In this document: in pieces, positions 26,923 to 38,230 of the stretch
How positions within the stretch are numbered: position 1 is the first letter of the stretch
Layout: every line of letters begins with the position of its first letter
Source: Mansonella perstans
Lineage: Eukaryota; Nematoda; Chromadorea; Rhabditida; Onchocercidae
DNA: 64,000 nucleotides
Direction of reading: 5' to 3'
NCBI GenBank assembly: GCA_037074765.1
Contig: JBAMDO010000182.1
Span: 1 to 64,000, forward strand
The notes under the pieces: model-generated
What the model was told of the DNA's origin: nothing
The model's database searches: none
The model's input: only the letters and a program-made list of their open reading frames with translations
Position numbers and translations under genes: made by a program

Positions 26923-29140
26923 TTAGAAATAACAATTTTCATCACATTGACCAGTCAATAAAACCGTTTTTGAATTCTTAACAACGAAAAACAAGAATCG
27001 TTGATCAACACTGAACGTCACAGAGTCTTGAAGTAAGTTGTCGTTAGAATTAAATTCGGTTGCCTCCGCGGTCTCCGTTCCTTTTTCGTTTACCTGCAAA
27101 AATTCAAAAATAAAAAATAGCAAAAATATAGCCAACAGCTATATTTTCGGTTCTTAGAATCGTAAGTTTTGAAAAATGATGTCATACAAACCTCAAATGA
27201 AACTTTATGTATAATGTTGCTAACAAAAATTGGACCATCAGTTAATTTTTTGAAGTCAGCTTTTTCACTGAAAATATTTGTGATGCCGAGCTTGCTCAGA
27301 GTATATTCCAAATTCGATTCTTGTTGTAATCCAAACTTCGGTAATTTTAACTGAAATTAAAACAATTCCGATTCGCTAATATCTATTTCGCCTTTTGAAA
27401 TTTCGTCTAATAAGAAGTTTCCAATATTCTATTGCAGAAATTGCAGTGAAGAGCAGCTTTATAGAGCAAAACACATTTACATGGTTTTCCTTTTTTATTT
27501 CAAATTATTTATTTTGAATTTATCCTAACTCACTTTTTAAAGTGCAAGCTTTACAAATTTTCACAGAAAGAGAAAACTTAAATCACAGAAAAAAAAACAG
27601 AGATTAACAATACAAGATTCATTGGATTTTCATAACTCATTGCATTTCAGATTAAGATTTTTATTGATTTATTTGAATAAAAAAAATTTTCGTAACTTAC
27701 TTCTACTTTAATTGGCACAGCATTTTTGATGTAACTGTTCAAAATTCTTCCTGTCATTTTTTCACGAACGCTGCGTAAGTCAAAACGAATTCTTGGTAAT
27801 ATGATTACCATTTCTACTTCATCACCAAAATCACTCACATAAGGCAGTTTGACAACTCGCACAAAATAGTCTTCGTAATACGGCAATTTTGCTGTTAATT
27901 GCATCATTGGCATCTGAGAAAATGAAATGACAGAAAACAAGACGGCAAACGTAATTTGTAAAACGTTTATGCAAACAGAAAAAGATGCAAAATGAATAAT
28001 TAGACATTTTCAATCAGAAAATTTGAGAAAACACTTACCTTTTTCTTTATGCTATGAGATGCATAAAATATTTCATTCTGAGTTTTTCGGCTGAAGAAGT
28101 GTTTCTTCCAGATACCTTTGAAGTGAATTGTATTGAGCACTAACATTTTTGTTTCTGAATTAACAGTAGCTGTTTCCATCAGTTTTGTAATTCCATTGTT
28201 AGTTTTTTCCGACATCCAACTGTTAATTTCCTCAAAAAAAATTGTGTTATGATCACTTGCAATCATGGATCAGATCAAATGAAACCAAATTTTATTGGCA
28301 TTAACAGCGAGAACTGATAAATTTATAGAACAATAACAATCATTGTCCCACTCCATCCATTCTGCCTCATTTTTTACTTTCCATCATTGATCATACCTTA
28401 GCAAGTTGATTAGTTTCTTCATAATTGAATTTATGCAATGTTTCGTCGAAAAAATACTGGAGTATGTGTGGGAAACTTGGCTTTATAGAAAAATCCTGTC
28501 GTACATATAAACGATTTGCTGTATTAAACATACTCTTTGCATTAGCCGTATTTCTCAGTAATTTACCAAAATATAGTCCAATTTCTGCTTCTTTTGCTTC
28601 TAAAAAATTAAAATCAGTTTTATCATTTATTACATCTACCAATCATTGCATTTTTTGTCTACATTATTGCACTTTGTTTGAATCATGAGCTAAATTTTCC
28701 ATAATTTCACAAATTATAATTACTTCTTCCAAGAACTTCCCGCAATTCTTGTTTTGTTCTGCCATCTGCTGCTAGATAGATCATGAAAAGCGCAGTTGAT
28801 ATCGAAACAGGCGATGAAATCATTGTTCTATCATTACGCGTCATTTCTTTCATCAATGCAACAGCAAAGTTGAACTGCTCAGTATCCATCGCGGAACTAT
28901 AAAAATCTATTAATTAAAAAGTGTAGAAATGCTAAAATTGAAAGTGTAATAAATGGAAATATTATTATTGATAATAAAATGTCAATAACGATATAATTAG
29001 CGATGGTAATTTAATTACTCAGGAAATATTAGTTCATTAGTCAGACTTCTCAATTTTCTTTCGTAGATTGTTCCAAATATCAATACAAATTGTATACTTG
29101 CAAATAGAAGTAATACGGCGATAGCTGAATGATTAGTCAT
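26923..29140 (-). CDS. secreted serpin (serine/cysteine protease inhibitor family)
   Basis: Exons in transcript order: 29140-29019, 28896-28724, 28599-28397, 28230-28039, 27913-27701, 27350-27192, 27093-26923. All junctions are in phase, giving 410 residues, normal serpin length. Residues 1-24 form a signal peptide (NHSAIAVLLLFASIQFVLIF). Serpin landmarks: SSPVSISTALFMIYLAADGRT (hB), FNTANRLYV (hE/s1A), INSWMSEKTNNGI and LVLNTIHFKGIWKKHF (s3A), PYVSDFGDEVEMVIILP (s3B), LKLPKFGLQQESNLEYTLSKLGI, and the hinge EKGTETAEA at 357-365. The C-terminus RFLFFVVKNS...LLTGQ is typical. By counting from the hinge and the s4B FLFF element, P1-P1' is predicted as Asn373-Leu374. Family role: suicide inhibition of proteases outside the cell. 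An acceptor (ATATTTCAG) sits one base before the ATG and may be an SL trans-splice site. The exon 4 acceptor (TTTTGAG) is non-consensus. Confidence 0.93.
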
Positions 29141-30214
29141 TCTGAAATATTAGGAAGACATGCAAAGATTCAATTCTTGTAGATTACCATAATAAAATGA
29201 AATTGATTCACCCACCGAATAGTTTAGAATACGAATTGAAGCTTTTTAGGTCTAAGATCACATCTGGAAAGTATTAACAAATGATAAGACATTTTTTCGT
29301 TTTTTATTAATTGATAACGGTAGTTTCTTCAGTGGTTTTCAACTACCATATGTTGCATATCTATACAGAACGGTAGCAACTATTCGGCTGAAAAACTGGT
29401 CAATAATATAAAAAATATTAAAAGCATTGCATTTAGTGAAAAACCGATGCTTTTTCTTGTTATATTCTTTTCAGTGTTTTCGACAAAAAAACCATACAGA
29501 AAGATATTAACGCGTTTGACAGATATGAATTAGCATCTTTATAGCAGAGATTACTTCCAATAGAATTTTAAAATAGAAAATATTCGGTTTTTTTAATCGA
29601 ATATTGATAGTATAGGTCCATATCACATCATCTGGAATTACCAAAATTGGTGGGAACGAAAATAACAAGGCGAATTAGGATAAGGAACAACTGTAATGGT
29701 ATTTATACCGGCACTATGTACCCCTATTTGATGTTGGCAAGAAATGATAACAATGATATAGCATATCAAACTGCCCAATAAAACAGTTGGGATTGTTCTT
29801 TGGTCTATTTTTTGTGGAAAGCGGCTGTAAATATATTGATAGCACAAAGGAACTAGATTATGTATGAGTTAAAACTGTCAAATATGGCATTTTGCAGATT
29901 CAGAGTGTCTGAAATTTTTGTATTTAATTTTTAACTTTTGCAACTTCAAATATTGCTGCGAACATTGTGATACAAAACTTCAGTCCAAAATTGGCAAAAA
30001 AAATACTGGAAATTATAATTTAATGAGCTTTGCTAAAATTTATTTCTTATCTTGGCTGAACTTTATCTATTAAATTGTGAATTTATAATTTCACATGATC
30101 AAATTGTGTTGAACAAATTTTTTTCAAACTTAATTCAAGAAATTTTCTAGACATGATGTGTAAAGTTTTTAATGATTTCTAAATAACAAAATGAATTTTT
30201 TGATTTAAGCATTT
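29141..30214. other. serpin 5' flank
   Basis: No gene supported. A minus-strand frame at 29638-29847 (MCYQYIYSRFPQK..., 69 codons, one hydrophobic stretch PTVLLGSLICYIIVIIS) is codon-balanced and could be a small exon, but it has no recognised relatives and no clear splice partners. Confidence 0.4.
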
Positions 30215-30221
30215 TTTCAAA

Positions 30222-30345
30222 TTAGAACTACTCTTCCGAAGAATTTCTTACGACTCCTATTCGCTTTCACAACCGACTGCTAAATAGACCGTAAAAAATA
30301 CATCTGATTTCGAAACAGACATTAAAATCATTAAATTGAGTTCAG
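30222..30345 (-). pseudogene. decayed serpin exon 2 copy (second relic)
   Basis: On the plus strand the words CTTCCGAAGAATTTCTTACGACTCC, GACTGCTAAATAGACCGT and GATTTCGAAACAGACATTAAAATCATT align by eye with the intact serpin exon 2 at 28724-28896 (CTTCCAAGAACTTCCCGCAATTC, CTGCTAGATAGATC, GATATCGAAACAGGCGATGAAATCATT). Many substitutions and indels destroy the frame. No matching exon 1 was found beside it. Confidence 0.5.
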
Positions 30346-30595
30346 GAAAAATTAATAGGAACTCTCTTTCTGTTCCGTCATCTTTGAAACGTTAATCTTT
30401 ATAAAAAGAAAAAGGAATATGGAGAATAGTTCTACAAAAAAAAATATTCGTTTTTTTGTCGGTAATTTAAGCTTTCTATACTTAATTGTTAATTTGTTGA
30501 ATGAGAACCATATTATCGTCCAAATACCAGCGATAGATTCTCTGTTATCAGCAATTTCATTTGAACCAAATTTTCAACCGACTTTCAACATTTTG

Positions 30596-31047
30596 TAATT
30601 ACTTTCTCAAAAGGCATTCTGGAGTTAGTTGGCTTGTTTCATCATCTGCTGCGAAATGAACTAGAAAAAGTACTGTTGATATATAAAGAAGCGATAGGAT
30701 GAAGATTTACATTAACCGCCTTGAGATATTTCTTCCAAATCTTGACGGAAAAGTTAAACTGTCCATCGAAGAACTGCAAGAAAACGCCCATTCAATAAGC
30801 GAAAAAAAATGTTGAGATTGGATTTACAAAAGAAAAGTGATATTATTGAGGGATATTACTGGCTGTGATATAATTAGCTATGGTTATTTAATTACTTGGA
30901 AAATATTATTCCAGAGGAAATCTTCGATTTTTCGCATGCATTTCTGCAACTATGAAGATAATTTGAGTGCTCACAGTTAGAAGTGATACGACGGTGATGA
31001 CAGTGATACGACTGATTGTTTGATTAATAAAATATTAATGCGACACT
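30596..31047 (-). pseudogene. decayed serpin copy: exon 2, intron and signal-peptide exon 1
   Basis: 30596-30780 matches serpin exon 2 (CATCTGCTGC, CTGTTGATAT, GTTAAACTGTCCATCG). 30830-30900 matches the intron between exons 1 and 2 (GATATAATTAGCTATGGTTATTTAATTACT against GATATAATTAGCGATGGTAATTTAATTACT). 30900-31047 matches the signal-peptide exon (GAAGTGATACGACGGTGATG against GAAGTAATACGGCGATAGCTG). Exon order and strand equal those of the intact gene, so this is a tandem duplicate that lost its 3' part and its reading frame. Conservation of intronic sequence shows it was a DNA-level duplication rather than retroposition. Confidence 0.7.
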
Positions 31048-31061
31048 GAAAATGTTGGAAT

Positions 31062-31298
31062 TATCATTCGATACTAATAAATTTCCGATCTCCATGTATA
31101 TTACTATGAAAGCGAAATTGAAATCAGAATAGTTGGAACTAGTAATTTTGGAATCTAAATTTTTTTACGAATTATATTTACGAATGGAACGACAACGGTC
31201 AAGCAACTGGTGGATTTCTAATTTTATCTAAGCTATCGGATGCCACTATTGCTGATATATTTACAACACTTTTTACTCAATTATTGACACTGTTTTTT
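31062..31298. other. noncoding spacer
   Basis: No gene or repeat recognised between the serpin relic and the foldback. Confidence 0.4.
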
Positions 31299-31410
31299 AA
31301 GTAAAAAGTACTTTTATTATAAAAAAGTGTTAAGCTTCTTTGTTACTCTTGCAACCAAATCATTTCCTCCTAAACGTAAAAACACTTTTTAATAAAAATA
31401 CTTTTTACTT
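31299..31410. repeat. foldback element (imperfect inverted repeat)
   Basis: The left arm 31299-31331 (AAGTAAAAAGTACTTTTATT...AAAAAGTGTT) is the near-perfect reverse complement of the right arm 31381-31410, with about 28 of 30 pairs and a 3-nt bulge around a 49-nt loop. It could be a small MITE-like foldback or a transcribed long hairpin. No flanking target-site duplication was obvious. Confidence 0.7.
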
Positions 31411-33680
31411 TTTCTTTCCACACGCCTGATGTTTTTACATATCATTGAGTATGTACAAAACAATATGAACATCTATCTTCATATTCCGTTCGGTAAATGA
31501 AAAAGTGTTTTTTGATTTGCAGTCCTTCTTACGAATTATTTCCAATAAAACAGTTCTTTTTGATCTTCGGCCTTCAATGATTGTTCCCTCTTATAAAAAC
31601 AACTATATTTCCCAAGACGTTAACAAATAACATTGTTCCGTTATCCCTATTGCAAATATTTACCTTCTTCATTCTTCTCGGCTTAAAAAACTATTCGTTG
31701 GCAATAAGAGGATGACAGAGCAAAGTTCTATATGTGTATGTAAAATAAATGAAAATGACAATTTTGATTGTAATCATTTCTTTGCAGTTAATTAATCCAT
31801 TGTAATAGCTACGATAATATGCTTTTATGAAATGATAATTGCACAAAAAAAAAAAATGCTGACTTTATTGCATTTTATAGAATTTTTTTTCAACAACTAA
31901 TAGTTGGCAATTTTTTAAGGTTTGATTACATGTATTATCTTTGCCAGTGAAATGAACTCTGCAACTATACCGCTGGCATGCGCTCTTGAGACTTTAAGAG
32001 TTTTTTTTTGTTTTTTCTACTATGCATATATACATACACACGTATACATATATAATCACAGTTATCCATATACACAAAGGTTAACTAATTTTTAATGAAC
32101 GAATTTCTTTCAGAGATTTTCAGGCAAAATTTTTGCATATTTTGAATATTTTTATGAAACGAGCAATTTATACAATTAATGAAAAGTAAGTTCAATGAAA
32201 TCCCTCTTCAATATACTTAAAGGGAATGATATAAAATCCTTTTATAATACATTAATACTAAGTTGTGACATAAAGTATGTATTCAGTATTGAATGCATAT
32301 TTACTTGAAATTTTTACTTCCAATAATTAAAGTGCATAGTGCTGTACACTGGCATTCTTAATATAATAACGAAATTTGCAAACAAAACTATCAATTTTTA
32401 TTCCATTGTCATTTCTTAGTTCCTTAAAACTATCATTTTGTGTCTTATAAAAAAATTACACTTTTTATTTCAAATTTTTATTTATAATTTCGAAATATCG
32501 CTATCGCTACATCAGGAATGTATTGGTGTTTATTGGTGACATATCGATAACGCGAAATACATCAGCGTACTGAAGGGATATATTGGTGTGCATTGGAGCG
32601 GAAACATTTCGTTTCGTTTGATACCTTGTTCCTATACTGACAATTTGGTAATGTCAGGATAAAAATTAAATTGCCAAAATAACGTTCATGATACGAAACA
32701 ATTATTGAAATGCTGAATAATCTAAAAACACATAATACTTCATCCAAAAATTAATTTGAATTGAAATTCCAAAACATGAAGTTTTCATTTCGAATTTTAA
32801 ACACATATATATTGTAACACTTTTATTTGACAATGTATAAAAGGTGCTATGTGTCAACTCTGCCATTTCAATTTCCAAATAAAGTAAAATCATATGCACA
32901 TGATATTAAATTTGAAAGGATTCTTTATATGACAGAGATACACTATGACTAAATCTGGAAGTTTCTTGGCACATTAAACACTAACTTCTAGCAGTCTCAC
33001 CTTCATATAACACTTGTTGGTGCCTCGTTTTAATCCAAACTTTGACCAAAACGTTTTCAGTGAGCATTGTTTGTCACAAATCATTACAGGTAAAAAATTC
33101 CGACTATCCAGAACATGTAAATCCCGATCACCTGCAAACCTCTTGAAATTGATATCACCAATAGTTAAAAGAATTTTGGACTTGACAGATAAGTTCCAAC
33201 AATGTAAGAAAAACGTTAACCGGTGAGGTACTAAAAAAAATCATTTTGATTAGAAAATAAGGCTTAGTATTGCAGAGAAAACAGAATGAGAAATTAATTT
33301 AAAATTTATTAATGCGGTTGCCGCAATCATTTTATTTAGTCGTAATTTGGGCAGGGAAACAGTTTTATTGAGAACAAATCGACAGTCAGCTGGTTGACTT
33401 AGATTTTTTAGATTTTGATTCATTCCGAAACTTAAAGGAAATCTTCAAAAATAAACGAGAGAGAACTAAACATTGTTGTTACTTTCGAAAACTTTACTTG
33501 ATCTAAGTGAAAACATCATCAAGCAACATCAACAATATGCGCTTAGATGTAACACAATGATACTTGGAATTATTTGGTATCATGAAATAAAAATAATCTC
33601 GTATGCAGAAGGTACTACGTAGTTTCTCGATACTGTTAGTTTGAAACTAATGAAATTTATAGAAATGCGCGCAAAATTCA
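31411..33680. other. noncoding stretch, nothing recognised
   Basis: Short frames (for example 32562-32747 -, 32702-32899 -, 33014-33226 +) show no domain, splice context or family resemblance. A direct duplication of TTCATTCCTTACCTTATTTG lies just beyond, near 33,680-33,720. Confidence 0.45.
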
Positions 33681-33794
33681 TTCCTTACCTTATTTGTTCA
33701 TTCCTTACCTTATTTGAATTTCATCCCATTATAAATTCATGGTTTATATTTTTTCAAAATTTCAATTAGTTTTTATTTCTTACTAGTGTGGTAA

Positions 33795-33894
33795 TTTTTA
33801 GACTTGCTTCACTGAAGCTTCTGGAAGTTCGCGCTGCTCAACTGCGCTACATTTACTCAGTCTTTGACAGTGTTAACGAGCTTGAGATTATGAT
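33795..33894 (+). pseudogene. short gag-like (BEL/Pao, DUF1759-type) coding relic
   Basis: After a TTTTTAG acceptor-like site the plus strand reads LASLKLLEVRAAQLRYIYS and then VFDSVNELEIMIL, an amphipathic coiled-coil-like segment. It resembles the start of the gag region of BEL/Pao retroelements (L-x3-R-x2-QL-x3-Y/W-x2-F-x4-ELE). Only about 33 codons are readable. This rests on pattern resemblance only. Confidence 0.3.
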
Positions 33895-33952
33895 TCTTGT
33901 AATAGGACTAAGATCAAATTGACTTTAGTCACGAAGATTGGGTCAAAAAATG

Positions 33953-34962
33953 TTAGAAGGAATTTGTATATTTGTGGGCTGCTGTTTCATCTTTCCTTCT
34001 TTCTCTTACTATACGTTGCAAACTATTGCAATTTATGTGCTCGATATTGTTTTTTAAATCTGAAAATTTCTTATCATTAATTATCGTGGTTATTTCATAA
34101 TAAATGATAAAACTTGTGATTTTTTTGGCTATTTTACAACAACTTCCAACAGTTAGTACAAGTGAATCTATATATGGATTAGTATTAGTGGTAAGTATTA
34201 GGAAAGTAAAAGAGTGAAAAAAAATCTTTAAAAGCATTGTTTTACTTTTTTCTTTGTTGCAAAGTTGGCTGGATACTGTTTTAATTATTTTTACTTGGTG
34301 CCCGCAATGATAAGGAAGATTTGAACTAGAAATCAAATTACATATTGCAATGGACAGCTTTTTCGGCAGTATGTGTTAGCTACAGTTAGAGACAACGTAC
34401 TTTACGTTGATTTAAAAAAATTCTCTCTTTGTCACTACTGACTCATTTGATACCACTTATTTGTCAGGGGACATTGCAGGAATCATCCCAACAACATTCC
34501 AGAATTTTAGCAAAAATTTTTCTGAAAAAGTTTACTGTAAAGTTGCTTAAACGATTTGGCACAAACAGTCTCTGTTTCCCTGAACCATTCTTGAATTCCT
34601 TTATTTGATTAAAAATCTTTTGATTAGTTATTTGATGTATTTACTATTAAAATCTCTACGATGTATATTTGAATATCCACGTATATCAATCAGATAACAT
34701 TTCATATTCACGGTCAATTTTCCGGCCTGGATATCTTTTATCTTCCTCATCCTTGCTGCATTGTAGTTCAATTTTTCGCAGGATACAGCAATGTTTCAAT
34801 TCAAATCTTCCGTGCTTCTTTCTTGTCAGTCATTGCTTCCATTTCTATAGCTGTTACTTTGAGTTTCACTTCTACCTGACTATCATTTTCAACAATAAAT
34901 CTTTCGTACTGCGAACAGGTCTCAGATCTTTTCCGTTGCCTATTCCTATCAGTCTTTACCAT
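33953..34962 (-). pseudogene. possible retroelement gag/protease relic
   Basis: Three minus-strand segments look coding: 34962-34801 (MVKTDRNRQRKRSETCSQYE..., 53 codons, charged); near 34,770-34,680 (KIELQCSKDEEDKRYPGRKI...); and the 127-codon frame 34336-33953. The last contains QLCNKEKSKTMLL and TNTNPYIDSLVLTV, which recalls the gag-protease junction of BEL/Pao polyproteins. The segments are in different frames and separated by stops. Alternatively the plus strand at 34104-34190 is an exon: it reads MIKLVIFLAILQQLPTVSTS, a signal-peptide-like start, and ends at GTAAGT. Only one of the two overlapping readings can be right. Confidence 0.3.
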
Positions 34963-35189
34963 TGTATGCTTGTCGAAGCAAGTTATACCATTTGAGATCT
35001 ATCGCAGAACAAATCGATGACTGGTTCATATATGCATTCCGCATCCTGTTTTAAGGGTACGATGTTATGTTCAACATTTTACTTGTAATTAATGCCATGT
35101 AATGAGATAGTAAAATCTACATGATTTAGATAAGACGCTGCTTCAAAAAATAACGGTGTTTTGAAACCACTATTACTAATAAATTTAAT

Positions 35190-36983
35190 TTGCTATTAAT
35201 AAGTCGAGTAACACTATTACTATTAATTGGTACTAATGTAAAGATGAATGATGGAATGACACAAGTGCATGATATCGATCAACTGGACGAAGGCTATTGG
35301 GATACAAATTTGGAAGTAAACTGTTTTATTCATACGTCAAATTTTAAAGCAAATACAATGTTCACTTACTGGCTCAGTTTGGAGAAGTCATGATCAGATA
35401 AATATAAAAAATTTTGTTTCAGTAATTTCCTGATAATTCAATGTTTTCTTTCAAATTTACTTTCAAATTGAAATCTTTAAACAGATTTAAAATCCCATCG
35501 TTTTAGAAAAATTTTTGTTAGTAGAAATTGCGTTTAATTGCAGATTGATTACACTCGACAGAACAAAAATAGACATTTCAGCCTAGAAGTTGATGATGTT
35601 ACATTTTATATTGATCCTATTGAAATGTCTAAGGTAACTAAAAATTTTTTTCAACTTATGTGAGTTTTCATGAATTCTGTTAAAGCGAATGGAAGGAATA
35701 TTGAGAAGACTATTATGAAAATAAATGAAGATTCCTTTTTTATACTGATGTCGAGGTCAGACTTGCATGCATTCTTAAATCAAAGAATTTGAAAATTATC
35801 TCGGACCAGCTCTGAATGAAACATGAACTGATAAAGAAGAGAATGCTAGATTTTCGCAATTTTAGAAATCGCCCTATTTCGGACTTCTTACAACCAGTAA
35901 TCATTTCGTCGAAGGGATTCGCGGCAGCTGCCGTTTATACGATAGGAATGATGATATTGCATGTATGCTGCAGTCCATCTGCCCTACAATTTACGGCATA
36001 TATCCAAGAATCATTCGGGGTATCAGTAGTTAAGTTTATTTAGGAAATTGTGCAGAAAAGCATGCTCTTTACTCAATTCAAACAATATGGACGAATTAAA
36101 CAAAAAAGCGCTATGCTCGATATAATGAGCGTCTATATTATATCCTATTACTGATATTTGTTCTTCTGGAAAAAGAATTTCTGTATCATAACAATCAGCT
36201 CGACTCTGAGGATTTTTCTATCGATTCTGACATCACTCATTTTGGAATGACTGCGCGATTTTTTACCGCAAAAGCTAACCAAATAAGACTCGCAGGACTG
36301 TCTTTCCTGGGCGACATCGATCTTTCAGTATTGCTCAAAGAATTCATTTTCAGTGCAGTCAATTCCAGCACTTGCTCGTCTGGCTGACAAATACAATCTG
36401 AAAAATTTACAGCTTAGCTGCGAGTACTTTGCGCTGCGAACAAATTTCCGGAAATATGGAAATAATGTCTTGGTTAAATTGCTTCAAACAGCATTTATGT
36501 ATAATTATGAGTAAGCATGCCGTTTTGTTTATTAATTTTACTTGCATACAAAGTCAAGTTAAAAGTTCATTCATATACTGAAAATTTTTCTGGCCAGTAG
36601 CTTTGCAAAGCACTTTTTGCTAACGGATCCTCTGAGACATATGAATTTTAACCGATCAGCACCGCAAAAATAATGAAGTATCAGCGTGGGTATAGATAGA
36701 GATATAGATGTGGGTGTAGATATTTCTTGGACTGTAGTAACAAGGTAAGCAGAAGCGGTAAAATTATAAATGATGTTTTGTTTTGTGCTTTTTTATCAAA
36801 GCAGGCAATCTTAGGACTAAAACACCTTTCCATAATCTCGTTTTTCTGTTTTTTAGCTCAGTACTTCGAGAAAATCTCATCAAAGAATTATTGAATCGCT
36901 CACTATTTATGAACAATTCAGTGCACAGTAAAATGACGAAGGAAATTTGCAATATCATTGCGTTTGTTGCTTTTATTTCATGA
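35190..36983 (+). pseudogene. broken BTB/POZ (BATH-like) domain gene
   Basis: Recognisable plus-strand pieces: 35190-35393 (DIDQLDEGYWDTNLE then GTAAAC); exon 35544-35633 (IDYTRQNKNRHFSLEVDDVT..., GTAACT donor); a stretch near 35,930-36,010 reading DDIACMLQSICPTIYGIYP, like the end of a BTB core; a stretch ending GDIDLSVLLKEFIFS (36310-36354); exon 36359-36510 (SIPALARLADKYNLKNLQL-SCEYF, donor GA|GTAAGC); and exon 36857-36983 (SVLRENLIKELLNR..., TGA), which joins in phase. LARLADKYNL-x4-LSCEYF is the classic BTB tail. The frame shift between 36354 and 36359 and stops elsewhere suggest a pseudogene or two overlapping relics. BTB proteins of this type are usually CUL3 adaptors. Confidence 0.55.
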
Positions 36984-37136
36984 CACATTTGATAATATCT
37001 GCCCATCTTGACCTATTCTAAACATCTTTTGGTCAAAGTGATATAATTTTGAAAAAAAATCAAAGATGCAATTTGATTGTCACTGATTAGAACCCTCAAA
37101 TAGATGTTGGTATAATAAACAATGAGCATTTTCTAG

Positions 37137-37712
37137 AAAACGTAGCTTAAAACATTGCGATAAGGATACGCTAGGAAGTGTATGCCGCAGTTGCGGCCAG
37201 CAGAAAAGCGGTGATTTCGATGCTGGAAATTGCTGTCGTTTGGTAGTACTTATATATTTTTGAAATCAGTTTCAAAACAATTGCCTTTCAGCAATATAAT
37301 TGGTTATTTGGGTCGTGGTGTTTCAATAAACTCAATCATTAATAGCAGCAAATGCTAAGAGAAAGAATCGAACAGTGAAAAGATAACGCAGCATTTGAAA
37401 ACATTTATTTACTTTCACTTCAGTATCAGATCGTTATCCATAACTGCGCACTTCGATTATTTTTTAAATTAGTAAGATATGAAGATAACACTATAATAGG
37501 TACTCGACAAGTCAATCAATCAAATAATGTGCTAGATTGATGTTCGATTACAGTGGCAATGTGAACGGTGTAACTGGATATATTGTTTGGAGTGCAAATC
37601 CTTGCCATGCATGGTAGAAGTAGAAGAGTATCTTAAGGATGCATTTGAAAAGTATAAAATGGAAGAATTGAAAAAAGAAGTCGAGTCTCAGATGGCTACA
37701 AAAAGAAGCTAA
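37137..37712 (+). CDS. Cys-rich zinc-binding protein fragment (RING/IBR-like), C-terminal part
   Basis: Two exons join in phase: 37137-37242 and 37536-37712 (TAA), with acceptors TTCTAG and TGCTAG and donor TTG|GTAGTA. The product reads HCDKDTLGSVCRSCGQQK, then GDFDAGNCC, then WQCERCNWIYCLECKSLPC, then a charged helix EEYLKDAFEKYKMEELKKE ending MATKRS. Spacing C-x2-C ... CC ... C-x2-C-x4-C-x2-C-x4-C suggests two zinc sites as in IBR or RING-type domains. No start exon was found; upstream sequence lies next to the BTB relic, so it could be the 3' end of that locus or a separate remnant. The family is not identified. Confidence 0.4.
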
Positions 37713-38110
37713 ATTTATTTATATCAGAAACAACAACCGGGATATTTTCGGATTTAATCGAAATGAATGAGTTGATAAATCTCGAAATAGTCCACCTTCT
37801 GAACAGCTATTTCGATTCGTTTTATTTTTTTGTAATAATATTTACTGTCATATTTATTCATTTAATTTCCACAATTTAGAAATTACACAATTGATGGAAC
37901 TTCATTTGTTTTACGTCGGTTTATCGTTCTTCCAGAATGTGTGAAGATAGAGATTTCAATTAGGAGATTTTTTAAAGCTGATGTTAGAATCCTAAGATTT
38001 GAATGTTGTCTTTGAAGCCTAGAAGTTCAGTATTCCCTCCAGCTGGGAACATTCTGCTTTTGCTTTGGGAGTGGCTATTTCATACATTCTGGAAGGAGCT
38101 ATTCAATTGT
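37713..38110 (+). other. coding-like fragments of unknown family
   Basis: After an acceptor-like AATTTAG near 37,880 the plus strand reads NYTIDGTSFVLRRFIVLPEC and continues KIEISIRRFF to a TGA near 38,020. A second frame then reads KFSIPSSWEHSAFALGVAIS and ends at TAA. Codon use is balanced, unlike surrounding AT-rich DNA, but there is no identifiable domain or full gene model. Confidence 0.3.
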
Positions 38111-38230
38111 AATATTTTTGCTGGAAGTTAACGGCCAAAACAAAACCGTAAGAAACATTTTGTTTCAAATATGATTAAAAATTTAATGTAATTGTTATGA
38201 AACATTGATTGATATGAGACAAAGAGTGAT
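38111..38230. repeat. dispersed direct repeat, copy 1
   Basis: About 115 bp starting AATATTTTTGCTGGAAGTTA is repeated with roughly 90% identity at 38589-38703, about 360 bp downstream. Confidence 0.85.
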
